A DNA stretch of 64,000 nt from Lutimaribacter_A marinistellae (GTDB lineage: Bacteria > Pseudomonadota > Alphaproteobacteria > Rhodobacterales > Rhodobacteraceae), in assembly GCF_042648365.1 (NCBI RefSeq), contig NZ_JBHRXI010000001.1:124001-188000 (forward strand), written 5' to 3'. The notes below the pieces were generated by a model. The model was not told the DNA's origin, did no database searches, and worked only from the letters and a program-made list of their open reading frames with translations. Of this stretch, positions 36,714 to 44,492 are shown piece after piece. Numbering within the stretch: the stretch's first letter is position 1; every line of letters begins with the position of its first letter. The translations under genes and the position numbers were made by a program.

Positions 36714-37595
36714 ATGGCTGGCGGACTGACACATGAGGCGGTTGCACGATACAAACATGATGGTTTTCTGTCGGGCTTGCGCGTGTTTTCAGAAGAGGAA
36801 GCCCGAACTATCCGGTCCGAGATAGAAACCCTCGAAGCCATGCATCGAGAGGGCGCGGGGGAACACGAACTGGAACAGTTCTTCCGGGTGAACGGCCAGA
36901 TCGTAATTCCTCTACTTGCCGATCTGGCCCGGCGGCCGGAAATTCTGGACACTGTCGAGGGCATTCTTGGACCCGATCTGCTTGTCTGGTCGGTCGAATT
37001 GTTCATCAAGGAACCGGGAAGCTCCAAAACGGTTTCATGGCACCAGGACATCACCTACTGGGGCATGGGCGAGACCGACGAGGAGGTTACCGCATGGATC
37101 GCATTGAGCGATGTGAGCGTCGAGGCAGGCTGCATGCGGTTCATTCCCGGCAGCCATAGAGCTGGCCTTGTTGCACATCATGACACGTTCGACGCTGACA
37201 ACCTGCTTTCCCGAGGGCAATCGATAGACAAGGTCAACGAGACGCAAGCGGTGTACGGTCCATTGAAACCCGGTCAAATGTCTCTCCACCACGGGCGTTG
37301 TTTTCACGCCTCCGGCGAAAACCGTTCGACCGATAGGCGCATTGGCGTGGCGATCCGCTACGTCACGCCCGACGTCCGCCAACCCGGACTGAGACGCGAC
37401 TATGCCATGCTGGTCCGTGGCGTCGACGCGGGCCAGGGTTGGATCAACCTCGCCGGGCCGCGCGGATTGTTTGCACCGGAAGATCTCGTAATCTACGACC
37501 GTGTCCGACACGATCAGAGCGAAGTGCTTGCCGCGGGCGCCGAGGGTGATGTGGCACTGTACGGCAAGACCGGCATGGAGGGGCAGAAGCTATGA
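36714..37595 (+). CDS. PhyH-family Fe(II)/2-oxoglutarate dioxygenase, partner of an HD-domain protein
   Basis: A 293-residue dioxygenase. The iron ligands are H and D in SWHQDITYWG and the distal H in CFHASGENRSTDRRIG, with Arg for 2-oxoglutarate; FIPGSHRAGLV lies between. GGAGCAACGACA precedes the ATG. The stop overlaps the HD-domain gene (ATGA). This gene order, PhyH hydroxylase then HD-domain oxygenase, is that of PhnY-PhnZ and TmpA-TmpB, which hydroxylate and then cleave 2-aminoethyl- or trimethylaminoethyl-phosphonate. A comparable two-step oxidation is inferred here; the substrate is not known. Confidence 0.85.
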   Translation: MAGGLTHEAVARYKHDGFLSGLRVFSEEEARTIRSEIETLEAMHREGAGEHELEQFFRVNGQIVIPLLADLARRPEILDTVEGILGPDLLVWSVELFIKEPGSSKTVSWHQDITYWGMGETDEEVTAWIALSDVSVEAGCMRFIPGSHRAGLVAHHDTFDADNLLSRGQSIDKVNETQAVYGPLKPGQMSLHHGRCFHASGENRSTDRRIGVAIRYVTPDVRQPGLRRDYAMLVRGVDAGQGWINLAGPRGLFAPEDLVIYDRVRHDQSEVLAAGAEGDVALYGKTGMEGQKL

Positions 37596-38203
37596 CCGAG
37601 GGCAATACGACTGTGTCGTTCACGCAGATGAAGGATGGCACGAAAGAGGATTACCAGCTTCTCGCCAAGCTAGAGAAACCATATCTCGCGATGACGGCGG
37701 ACCGGGTCATGGACGAGCTGCGCCGCGCGGGTGAGGACACACTGGATGGCTACAAGATCACCCGCCTGCAGCACGGGCTGCAATCGGGAACCCGTGCGGA
37801 ACGCGATGGTGCCGATATCGACTGGATCGTCGGCGCGCTTTTGCATGACATCGGCGACGGATTGGCCCCACAGAACCATGACCGGATGTCCGCCGAGGTC
37901 ATTCGGCCCTTTGTAAGGTGGGATGTATCGTGGGTCGTCGAACACCACGGGATTTTCCAGATGCTGTATTACGGCCGTCATTACGGTTGGGACGAAAACG
38001 CCCGTGAACGTTTTCGGGACCATCCGTGTTTCGACGCATGCGCCGAGTTCTGTGAACGCTGGGATCAGTCATCCTTCGATCCGGACTACGACACCTTGCC
38101 ACTCGAGCATTTTGAACCAATTGTCCGCGAGGTGTTTTCCCGCAAGGCATATGACCCCGCGGTCATACGCGAAGGGGTCGTGTCGTCGCTGACCGGCGCC
38201 TGA
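37592..38203 (+). CDS. HD-domain protein resembling PhnZ/TmpB mixed-valence diiron oxygenases
   Basis: A 203-residue HD-superfamily protein. It has H61 (RLQHGLQSG), H85-D86 (GALLHDIGDG), H96 (QNHDRMSAE), H118/H119 (VVEHHGIFQ) and D158 (ERWDQSS), matching the diiron ligands of PhnZ in order and spacing. Two PhnZ substrate-site positions differ: D89 replaces the His three residues after the HD pair, and Y54 stands where PhnZ has its Glu before the first ligand. These suggest the same chemistry (C-P or C-C oxidative cleavage) on another substrate; an ordinary HD phosphohydrolase is the alternative. It is translationally coupled to the PhyH gene. Confidence 0.75.
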   Translation: MTEGNTTVSFTQMKDGTKEDYQLLAKLEKPYLAMTADRVMDELRRAGEDTLDGYKITRLQHGLQSGTRAERDGADIDWIVGALLHDIGDGLAPQNHDRMSAEVIRPFVRWDVSWVVEHHGIFQMLYYGRHYGWDENARERFRDHPCFDACAEFCERWDQSSFDPDYDTLPLEHFEPIVREVFSRKAYDPAVIREGVVSSLTGA

Positions 38204-38230
38204 TACCTCTCGCCGACAGAGGGTTCGAAC

Positions 38231-38617
38231 GTGACGAACATGGACAAGGTTGCCCTAGTCAAACGCTATTTCGATTTGCTGACCGCATCTGACATCGACG
38301 GCATAGTCAGATTGTTCGAGGTCGATGCGATCGTAACCTCACCATTCCTCGGCAATATGGCGGTGCCGGAATTTTTCCAGAAACTTGCTGACGCGTCGAC
38401 GGCAAGCAGGCCGACTGTCTTCGACGTTCTACTGGGCGAGGCGGGCCACAGCGCGGCGGCTCACTTCGAGTATGACTGGACTCTGAATAATGGTGAGCGG
38501 ATCGTGTTTCGGGGCATCGATTATTTCACGTTTGGCGGAAATGACAAATTCGCCTCCATGTCGATCTTTTACGACACTCACCCAATCAGGGAAGGCGTCG
38601 GACACAAGTACGCCTGA
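38231..38617 (+). CDS. SnoaL/NTF2-like protein
   Basis: A 128-residue cone-shaped NTF2-fold protein (MDKVALVKRYFDLLTASDID... DYFTFGGNDKFASMSIFYD). Such proteins act as isomerases, hydrolases or binding proteins. It starts with GTG at 38231 (GAGGG 7 bases upstream), or ATG at 38240, 27 bases after the HD gene, and is the last gene of the PhyH-HD unit. It may process or bind the product of that pair. Confidence 0.72.
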   Translation: MTNMDKVALVKRYFDLLTASDIDGIVRLFEVDAIVTSPFLGNMAVPEFFQKLADASTASRPTVFDVLLGEAGHSAAAHFEYDWTLNNGERIVFRGIDYFTFGGNDKFASMSIFYDTHPIREGVGHKYA

Positions 38618-38735
38618 CGCAGTATGGTCACAACGCCAAGGTTGAACCCGCACCGGATGCCGCGCGTCGCCGCCAAGACGGCGCGGATAGAACCGCAATG
38701 CCTGTCGTCGTGGTTACGTATTGAGAATGCACAGA

Positions 38736-38766
38736 AGCGGCTCTTCATACTTGAAAAGGAGCCGCT
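38736..38766. repeat. 8-bp inverted repeat with 15-base loop
   Basis: AGCGGCTC (38736-38743) and GAGCCGCT (38759-38766) are perfect inverted copies between the convergent SnoaL-like and DUF4399 genes. There is no T-run on either side, so it is a weak terminator at best. Confidence 0.4.
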
Positions 38767-38794
38767 CCGACATGCGCGATACCGAACCCGCCTT

Positions 38795-39235
38795 TTAGTT
38801 CACCGTGATGGTTATCGGCTCGGACATTACCGGGGGATCATGAGGGACGTGCGACCAATCGCCCAACAACAGCTGGATCGTGTGTGTTCCGGCCGGTAAC
38901 TCCTTTGTTACCTGCGTCTGACCACCGCCGAAATGCACGATTTGGTCGGTCGCCGGCAGGCCTTGGCTCAGGTCCAGCTCCGACGGGTCGGTATTGATAA
39001 GCAGGTGGTGATGGCCGGTGTTGTCGGCCTCCACGCCCGCGGGAGCGACACCCATGCCTTCGAGGCCGAACTGGATCGTCACAGGGTTGCTGACCGTGGC
39101 CCCATCGGCAGGCGATATGATGTAAGCACGCGCATCCGTTGGCGCCGGGGTGCGTTCGTCCTGCGCCAAGGTCGGCGTCACAGAGGACAGCAGCAGCCCG
39201 GCTGCAAAAAAGGTGGCAAGTTTCATCTGTTTCAT
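38795..39235 (-). CDS. DUF4399 domain-containing periplasmic protein
   Basis: A 146-residue exported protein: signal peptide MKLATFFAAGLLLSSVTPTLAQ, then the DUF4399 domain with IISPADGATVSNPVTIQFGL, NTGHHHLLINT and GTHTIQLLLGDWSHVPH. The His-rich segments suggest metal binding, but the family has no established role. AGGAGG lies 6 bases before the ATG at 39235. It stands alone between the SnoaL-like gene and the reductase fusion. Confidence 0.85.
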   Translation of the reverse strand: MKQMKLATFFAAGLLLSSVTPTLAQDERTPAPTDARAYIISPADGATVSNPVTIQFGLEGMGVAPAGVEADNTGHHHLLINTDPSELDLSQGLPATDQIVHFGGGQTQVTKELPAGTHTIQLLLGDWSHVPHDPPVMSEPITITVN

Positions 39236-39369
39236 GACGGCCTCCTCTACCGTTGGGACGGGTTTTCGTGACCCGTCCAATCACAAACTAGCACACCGTT
39301 GCTTTCCTTCGAGCTGAGTGCTGATTGTGACAGCGTCCGCGACATTGCTGTACCGACCTGTCCTGAGCT

Positions 39370-40992
39370 TCAATGCCCCCCGGTTTCGTTGACGTGGGAC
39401 CAGACTGCGCTCATGACCACCGAGCCTTCGCCCACCGACGACGCGACACGCTTGACGGATCCGGCCCGAACGTCCCCGACGGCGAAAATGCCGGGAGTTG
39501 ATGTTTCGAACTGGGTACGACCGCCATGTTCCGGTCCGGTCAGGACAAAGCCCCGTTGGTCGAGCGCAACGCGATCCTGCAACCAACCGGTGTTTGGCGC
39601 TGCGCCCACCATGATGAAGACGGCGCGACTATCGAAGTGGCGTGTCGTGTCCGTCGACTTGTCACGCACTGTCGCGCCGCTCAACCGTTTGTCACCTTCG
39701 AGCGCCTCGATTTCGGTGTTGAAGTGGATCGAGATTCGCGGATCGGCATCAAGTCGCGAAGACAGGTAACGCGACATCGATGCCGCCAAACTGTCGGAGC
39801 GGACAAGCAAATGTACATGATGCGCAATCCTGCTGAGGTACATGGCCGCCTGACCTGCCGAGTTGCCACCGCCGACCACGATTACTTCGGTCTCGCGGCA
39901 AAACCTCGCCTCCATCTCGGTCGCGGCGTAATAGATACCTACCCCTTCGAACTCCTCGATCCGATCCAGCGGTAGTCTTCGATACTGCACGCCCGTCGCG
40001 ACGATGACCGCTTTGGCGCAGACTTCGCGCCCGTCCGACAGGGCGGCGCAGAACAGCCCGTCCCGGCGTTCCAGCGCGTCGACCCGAACCGGCATTGCAA
40101 ACCGCGTGCCGAACTTCATCGCCTGCACCTCTCCACGCCAGACCAGGTCACCCCCGGAAATGCCGGTTGGAAACCCCATGTAGTTTTCGATCCGGCTTGA
40201 CGTGCCCGCCTGTCCGCCGATGGCCGTGTCCTCGACGACAACTGCCGACAACCCCTCGGCACCGGCATAAACGCCAGCGGCAACTCCGGCCGGCCCTCCT
40301 CCGACAATCAGAACGTCGATCACCTCGTCCTCGCCGAGGGACAATTCCAATCCAAGGGCGCGCGCAACCTTTTCCGGGGTGGGGTCGTGAATGGCCTGCC
40401 CCCCGAACAACACACCCGGTGTGCCGTCTTGCAGGTTGCAGGCAGCACGTTCTTCGGCGGCGTCGGGGGCGTCGAGGTCGATCAGCTTTGCGGCGATCCG
40501 GTTGCGAGAGGCAAACTGGGCAATCCGCTGGATGTTCGGATCTACGTCTGCGCCGATCAGTTTGAGTTCGGTGTGACCGCGCTCGACATGCCCCCTGCGG
40601 CGCGCCGCAAAGACGGTCAGGATAATGTCGCTCATCTCGGGAATCCGCGACATCAGATCGACCAACGCCTTGTTTGAAACGGCGATGACGGTGGTATCTG
40701 CACAAGCCCGCAGTTGCGCCATGGACACCGCGCCCGATAGCATGCCGATTTCGCCGGTGAACTGCGATGGCCCCATGGTGGATTCGACCATACGCTCGCC
40801 CGTCCACGGGTTCACGACCTCGATCTCGCCGTTTTCAATATAGAGAAACTCATCCATCCGATCTCCCGGACGAATGACGATATCGCCAGCAGCAAGGTTT
40901 CGCCGTGTGCCGATCCTTCGCAGCGCCTCGACATGATCAGCGCTCAACGGTGTGCGCTGCATCTGTGCAAGGTCTGCTGCAAATCTTTCCAT
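39370..40992 (-). CDS. Cyclic-nucleotide-binding domain fused to thioredoxin-reductase-like flavoprotein
   Basis: A 540-residue fusion. Residues about 20-135 form a cNMP-binding (Crp-type) domain (AAGDIVIRPGDRMDEFLYIENG, GPSQFTGEIGMLSG). Residues about 140-215 form a thioredoxin-fold linker without CxxC. The rest is a pyridine-nucleotide oxidoreductase with FAD motif VGGGPAGVAAGVYAGAEG and NAD(P)H motif VVGGGNSAGQAAMYL, ending TPGIFAVGDVRAGSVKRVA. The redox-active CxxC expected just before the second motif is missing (YYAATEMEARF), so it cannot reduce thioredoxin normally. It is probably a regulated NAD(P)H oxidoreductase; its electron acceptor is unknown. Confidence 0.85.
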   Translation of the reverse strand: MERFAADLAQMQRTPLSADHVEALRRIGTRRNLAAGDIVIRPGDRMDEFLYIENGEIEVVNPWTGERMVESTMGPSQFTGEIGMLSGAVSMAQLRACADTTVIAVSNKALVDLMSRIPEMSDIILTVFAARRRGHVERGHTELKLIGADVDPNIQRIAQFASRNRIAAKLIDLDAPDAAEERAACNLQDGTPGVLFGGQAIHDPTPEKVARALGLELSLGEDEVIDVLIVGGGPAGVAAGVYAGAEGLSAVVVEDTAIGGQAGTSSRIENYMGFPTGISGGDLVWRGEVQAMKFGTRFAMPVRVDALERRDGLFCAALSDGREVCAKAVIVATGVQYRRLPLDRIEEFEGVGIYYAATEMEARFCRETEVIVVGGGNSAGQAAMYLSRIAHHVHLLVRSDSLAASMSRYLSSRLDADPRISIHFNTEIEALEGDKRLSGATVRDKSTDTTRHFDSRAVFIMVGAAPNTGWLQDRVALDQRGFVLTGPEHGGRTQFETSTPGIFAVGDVRAGSVKRVASSVGEGSVVMSAVWSHVNETGGH

Positions 40993-41147
40993 GGGAACGT
41001 CCTCTCCTGCGCTTGGGTGAATATAGTACCTGCAAGGAGCCGGATAACCCCGGGTGACCGTTACGGACCCGCGCCGCCGATAATTCGGGCGGTTCGGGTC
41101 ATCTTGCAGCTAGAACGGCAACGGGTTCGGACAGAAGATGCTTCCGA

Positions 41148-41597
41148 TCAGCTGCCTACGCGCCTCTGCGCCAGTCCCGGCAGGCTGGCATTCCCCGTGA
41201 CCAGTCTGAAATTGAAGATGTTCGCACTCAGTCTCCAACTGCCATCTTTGTCCCGCCGGAGTGTGAGGTCGTAATCCCCGTAAACGGTCCAGATCTCGCC
41301 ACCTTCAGCATCTGCAATGTGATGGGTGGCCGTCACGTACGCTTTCACGATGGCCTTATTTTCGCGCATATCGATCGCAAGCGGACCAAGCTGATGTTGA
41401 GTTGCGTCGAAACCCGGAAGCATGGCCTGCCAGCTTGTCAAGACGTCCGCCGGGTCAAGATCTGCTCCGGGGCCCGCCCCAAAGCTCGAATAATCGAGGT
41501 GAAAAGGTCTTGTCATAAGCTGTTCGGCCGCTTCCCAGTCTCTTGCATCAACTGCCGCAAAGAACCGCACGACGGCGTTGGTTACTTCTTGGGTCAT
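41148..41597 (-). CDS. SnoaL/NTF2-like protein
   Basis: A 149-residue NTF2-fold protein (MTQEVTNAVVRFFAAVDARDWEAAEQL at the start, WTVYGDYDLTLRRDKDGSW in the middle). It lies 38 bases downstream of the alpha/beta-hydrolase gene on the same strand, with AGGGA before its ATG, and probably shares that transcript. Function unknown; association with a hydrolase suggests small-molecule binding or turnover. Confidence 0.72.
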   Translation of the reverse strand: MTQEVTNAVVRFFAAVDARDWEAAEQLMTRPFHLDYSSFGAGPGADLDPADVLTSWQAMLPGFDATQHQLGPLAIDMRENKAIVKAYVTATHHIADAEGGEIWTVYGDYDLTLRRDKDGSWRLSANIFNFRLVTGNASLPGLAQRRVGS

Positions 41598-41635
41598 TTT
41601 CGGTATCCCTAGATGAATTACGGTGCCGCGACGTC

Positions 41636-42541
41636 TCAGGCTTTCAGAAAATCTGAAACGGCGTCTGCGGCAGCGATCACGGCATCCTTGCGATCATAGA
41701 AATCGAACTGGGTAACGTCTTCGCCCAACCAGACCTTTTCCAATGGGCCCCTGGTCCTTTCCTCATAGGCTTGGGCACCTGCTGGCAAAGCGATTGAAGG
41801 TGAACCGACCATGAGTATCGGCTTGGCCATCCGGTCGGCACTGGCTTGCGCGTCGTAGGTCAGCCAAGGCTTCCACGAAGCCACGGAAAACTTGTTGTCA
41901 TATGCTTTGATCAGACCGCGGTCTTCCTCTGTATAATATGGCGCATTGAACATGACCGCATTCTCGTCACTGACCGAGGCTGCAAGTAGAACGGTTTCCG
42001 CGGCCCCCTCAGCCTCCGAGGCGGCAATCAGGTTCGCGGCCATTTCCGAACCTCCATAGATTCCCTCGGCCATCGCCGGATCGTGCAACCAGGGCGCTAC
42101 CAGGGCGACTTTTGTCAGACGTTCTTCGTCGGCCACGGCTTCGGCCATGTAACCCGAGGATGCGCAGACGCCGAGGCCCGAGATACGGGTTTGATCGACC
42201 TCTTGGAGAGAGGAAAGGAAGGCAGCGGCTGCATGGATATCTGCGGTTTTCACAACAGGGTCTTCGACGTAACGCGGAGAGCCTTCGCTTTCTCCCCAAC
42301 CGGTAAAGTCGAACGCCAGGGCGGCAAACCCCCGGTCGGCCAATTCACGCGCATAAGTCCCGGCCATCTGTTCCTTGACCGTGGTCCATGCACCGGTGAC
42401 GATCACGGCCGGAAGCGCCCCATCGGCATTCTCTGGCGTGAAAAGCACCCCTTTCAAGGCGTTACCCTTGCTGTCGAAGGTAACCGCACGTTCCGTAACC
42501 CCTTTGGGCAACGCGGTATTTTGCAGGTTGGTGATGGTCAT
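41636..42541 (-). CDS. Alpha/beta hydrolase, dienelactone-hydrolase-like
   Basis: A 301-residue alpha/beta-hydrolase. The nucleophile elbow reads GLGVCASSGYM, so cysteine occupies the nucleophile position as in dienelactone hydrolases rather than serine. GTLF-type N-terminus (KGVLFTPENADG), FDFTGWGESEG and the C-terminal ADAVSDFLKA fit this group. The ATG has GGAG just upstream. It is divergent from a LysR gene that probably regulates it. Proximity to the aromatic operon suggests lactone or ester intermediates as substrates, but this is inference. Confidence 0.8.
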   Translation of the reverse strand: MTITNLQNTALPKGVTERAVTFDSKGNALKGVLFTPENADGALPAVIVTGAWTTVKEQMAGTYARELADRGFAALAFDFTGWGESEGSPRYVEDPVVKTADIHAAAAFLSSLQEVDQTRISGLGVCASSGYMAEAVADEERLTKVALVAPWLHDPAMAEGIYGGSEMAANLIAASEAEGAAETVLLAASVSDENAVMFNAPYYTEEDRGLIKAYDNKFSVASWKPWLTYDAQASADRMAKPILMVGSPSIALPAGAQAYEERTRGPLEKVWLGEDVTQFDFYDRKDAVIAAADAVSDFLKA

Positions 42542-42584
42542 GAGGATACTCCTACGGATTGCATGCTACAGTGATGGGCAAAGC

Positions 42585-42600
42585 ATAAATTCGGAGTTAT
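42585..42600. promoter_or_regulatory. Candidate LysR site between hydrolase and LysR gene
   Basis: ATAA-N8-TTAT is an interrupted dyad that contains the T-N11-A pattern favoured by LysR proteins. It lies between the divergent starts at 42541 and 42671. Confidence 0.3.
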
Positions 42601-42670
42601 CCTGCGTTAATTACCCCTTTTGGCACTTCTTTACTGCAGAAAATCAATCAATCAGCTTTTTTGAGGTGTC

Positions 42671-43576
42671 ATGCGCCTTCCACTTTCCATGCTCGAAGTC
42701 TTCGCTGCAATCGCGCGCCACGGCAGCTTGCGCGCCGCGGCCGACGCCCTTGGCCTCAAACCCTCAACGGTGAGCCATCAATTGAAATCTCTCGAAGACC
42801 ATTTGGACACCGCGCTCTTCATCCGTACGACCCGCTCGATCAGCCTGACAGAAGCCGGACGTGCCTTGATACGTGGAGCGGGTCCCGCCTTTGATCAGCT
42901 GGCAGAAGCCGTGGAAAGCGCACGCACCACAGGTCACGCAGCGCGAGGCACCCTTCGGCTGGCCATGCCGGAATTCGTCTATCACTTGTTTGTTGCCCCG
43001 GCTCTCACGGGCTTTTGCGCCAAGTATCCCGAAATCGAACTGGAGCTTTCGCTTACCGATGCTCTATCCGATATCCTAGGCGAGGAACTTCACGCCGGGT
43101 TCCGCTTGGGCGACCGTATCGCGCAGGACATGGTGGCGGTGCGACTGACCCCGCCGCTGGCCTTGGCCGTCGCGGCAAGTCCAGACTACCTCGCAAAGCA
43201 CGGTGCACCGCACACACCGCGCGACCTTCTGCAGCATAACTGCATCCGGTACCGGTTTCAGTCATCCGGTCGCATTGCCCCTTGGGTTTTCGAGGCGGCC
43301 GGCGATCCATTCACCGTAGACGTTCAGGGAGGTCTTGTGACGAACACCATCCCTGCTTCAATCGATCTGGCCAAGCGGGGACTTGGAAAGATCTATACGT
43401 TTCGTTACTGTATTTCCGACGAACTTTTCAACGGGACACTGGTGTCGGTGCTCGAGGAGCATCTTGGGACCACACCCGGCATATTCCTGTATTTCCCCCG
43501 AGAGTATCGCTCGATGATGGCACTGAAACTGTTCCGAGAGCACCTCGGTCACTGCCAAACCGAGATACGGCCCTGA
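42671..43576 (+). CDS. LysR family transcriptional regulator
   Basis: A 301-residue LysR protein: winged helix in MLEVFAAIARHGSLRAAADAL and LKPSTVSHQLKSLEDHL, then a periplasmic-binding-like effector domain (FRLGDRIAQDMVAVRL...). GAGG precedes the ATG by 5 bases. It is divergent from the alpha/beta-hydrolase gene and convergent with the dioxygenase end of the aromatic operon, so its likely target is the hydrolase. ATAA-N8-TTAT at 42585-42600 is a candidate operator. Confidence 0.88.
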   Translation: MRLPLSMLEVFAAIARHGSLRAAADALGLKPSTVSHQLKSLEDHLDTALFIRTTRSISLTEAGRALIRGAGPAFDQLAEAVESARTTGHAARGTLRLAMPEFVYHLFVAPALTGFCAKYPEIELELSLTDALSDILGEELHAGFRLGDRIAQDMVAVRLTPPLALAVAASPDYLAKHGAPHTPRDLLQHNCIRYRFQSSGRIAPWVFEAAGDPFTVDVQGGLVTNTIPASIDLAKRGLGKIYTFRYCISDELFNGTLVSVLEEHLGTTPGIFLYFPREYRSMMALKLFREHLGHCQTEIRP

Positions 43577-43603
43577 TCAATCAAAGGCCCGAAACCAGTT
43601 GGG

Positions 43604-43633
43604 CGTGGGCCGCACTATGTGCGCTGGCCCACG
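43604..43633. terminator. Long hairpin between convergent LysR and dioxygenase genes
   Basis: CGTGGGCC then GCAC-TAT-GTGC then a 3-base bulge and GGCCCACG form a 12-bp stem with a TAT loop. It ends 8 bases before the dioxygenase stop. No T-run follows, but its position between convergent genes suits a bidirectional transcription block. Confidence 0.5.
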
Positions 43634-43640
43634 ATCTGTG

Positions 43641-44480
43641 CTAGTGTGGTTTCAGGACGAAATCGAACTCCGACTTCCACGACGTATCGCCAGCTTCGTT
43701 TTCGAGGAACGGAACGATAAGCGACTCCTTCACTCCGAACACCGCATCACTTTCGAGGTAGGAGTCACCCGCCACGAACGTGTGGGTCGTGATCGGCTCA
43801 AACCCTTCTGCAGTCACCAGAAAGTGCATGTGCGCGGGACGCCAAGGATGACGTTCGACCCGTTCGAGCATCTGACCAACAGGCCCATCGTCGGGGATCG
43901 GATAGGAAACGGGCTTTATGCCGCGAAACCAGTAACGTCCATCCTCTCCGGTTCGGAAAACACCGCGGTTGTTCCATTTCGGTTGGGTGTCTGGCTGCTG
44001 CACGTCATAGAAACCCTCGGCATTGTCCGACCAGACATCCACGATTGCGCCCCTCACGGGCCGGCCGTCAAGGTCAAGAACCCGCCCCTGGAACAGGCAG
44101 GTTTCACCCCGCCCGTCTAGCGAGATGTTATCTCCCATCGCGCGTTCGGGTGCACCCTCGACGTGGAAAGGGCCGAAAACGGTGTTTTCCGTCGCTCCGT
44201 CCGGGCGACGGTGATTGATTGCGTCGACCAGCATCGAAACGCCCAGCACGTCCGACAGCAGGATGAACTCTTGTCGCGTGTCCGAGCACATCTGGCCCGT
44301 GCGCGTCAGAAAATCGATTGCAGACTCCCATTCCTTCGTTGTCGGCTCGACGTCTTTGATGAAAGCATGCAGATGGCTCACCAGCGCGTGCATCACCTGC
44401 CTCAGGCGTGGGTCCACCTCGGCACCCATGCGGGCGTTGACGACCTCGGCCGAGGCTTCTTCGGTAAAATAGTCGGTCAT
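43641..44480 (-). CDS. Hydroxyquinol-type intradiol ring-cleavage dioxygenase
   Basis: Non-heme Fe(III) dioxygenase of 279 residues that opens a 1,2-dihydroxylated ring between the hydroxyls. Iron ligands are Y158 (GFYDVQQP), Y193 (VSYPIPDDGP), H217 and H219 (RPAHMHF). The N-terminal helical domain and NRGVFRTGEDGRYWFRGI match hydroxyquinol 1,2-dioxygenases, which make maleylacetate; catechol or chlorocatechol cleavage is the alternative. It is the last gene of the eight-gene operon; the maleylacetate reductase at the other end would use its product. Confidence 0.88.
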   Translation of the reverse strand: MTDYFTEEASAEVVNARMGAEVDPRLRQVMHALVSHLHAFIKDVEPTTKEWESAIDFLTRTGQMCSDTRQEFILLSDVLGVSMLVDAINHRRPDGATENTVFGPFHVEGAPERAMGDNISLDGRGETCLFQGRVLDLDGRPVRGAIVDVWSDNAEGFYDVQQPDTQPKWNNRGVFRTGEDGRYWFRGIKPVSYPIPDDGPVGQMLERVERHPWRPAHMHFLVTAEGFEPITTHTFVAGDSYLESDAVFGVKESLIVPFLENEAGDTSWKSEFDFVLKPH

Positions 44481-44492
44481 CTGAGCCTCCTC

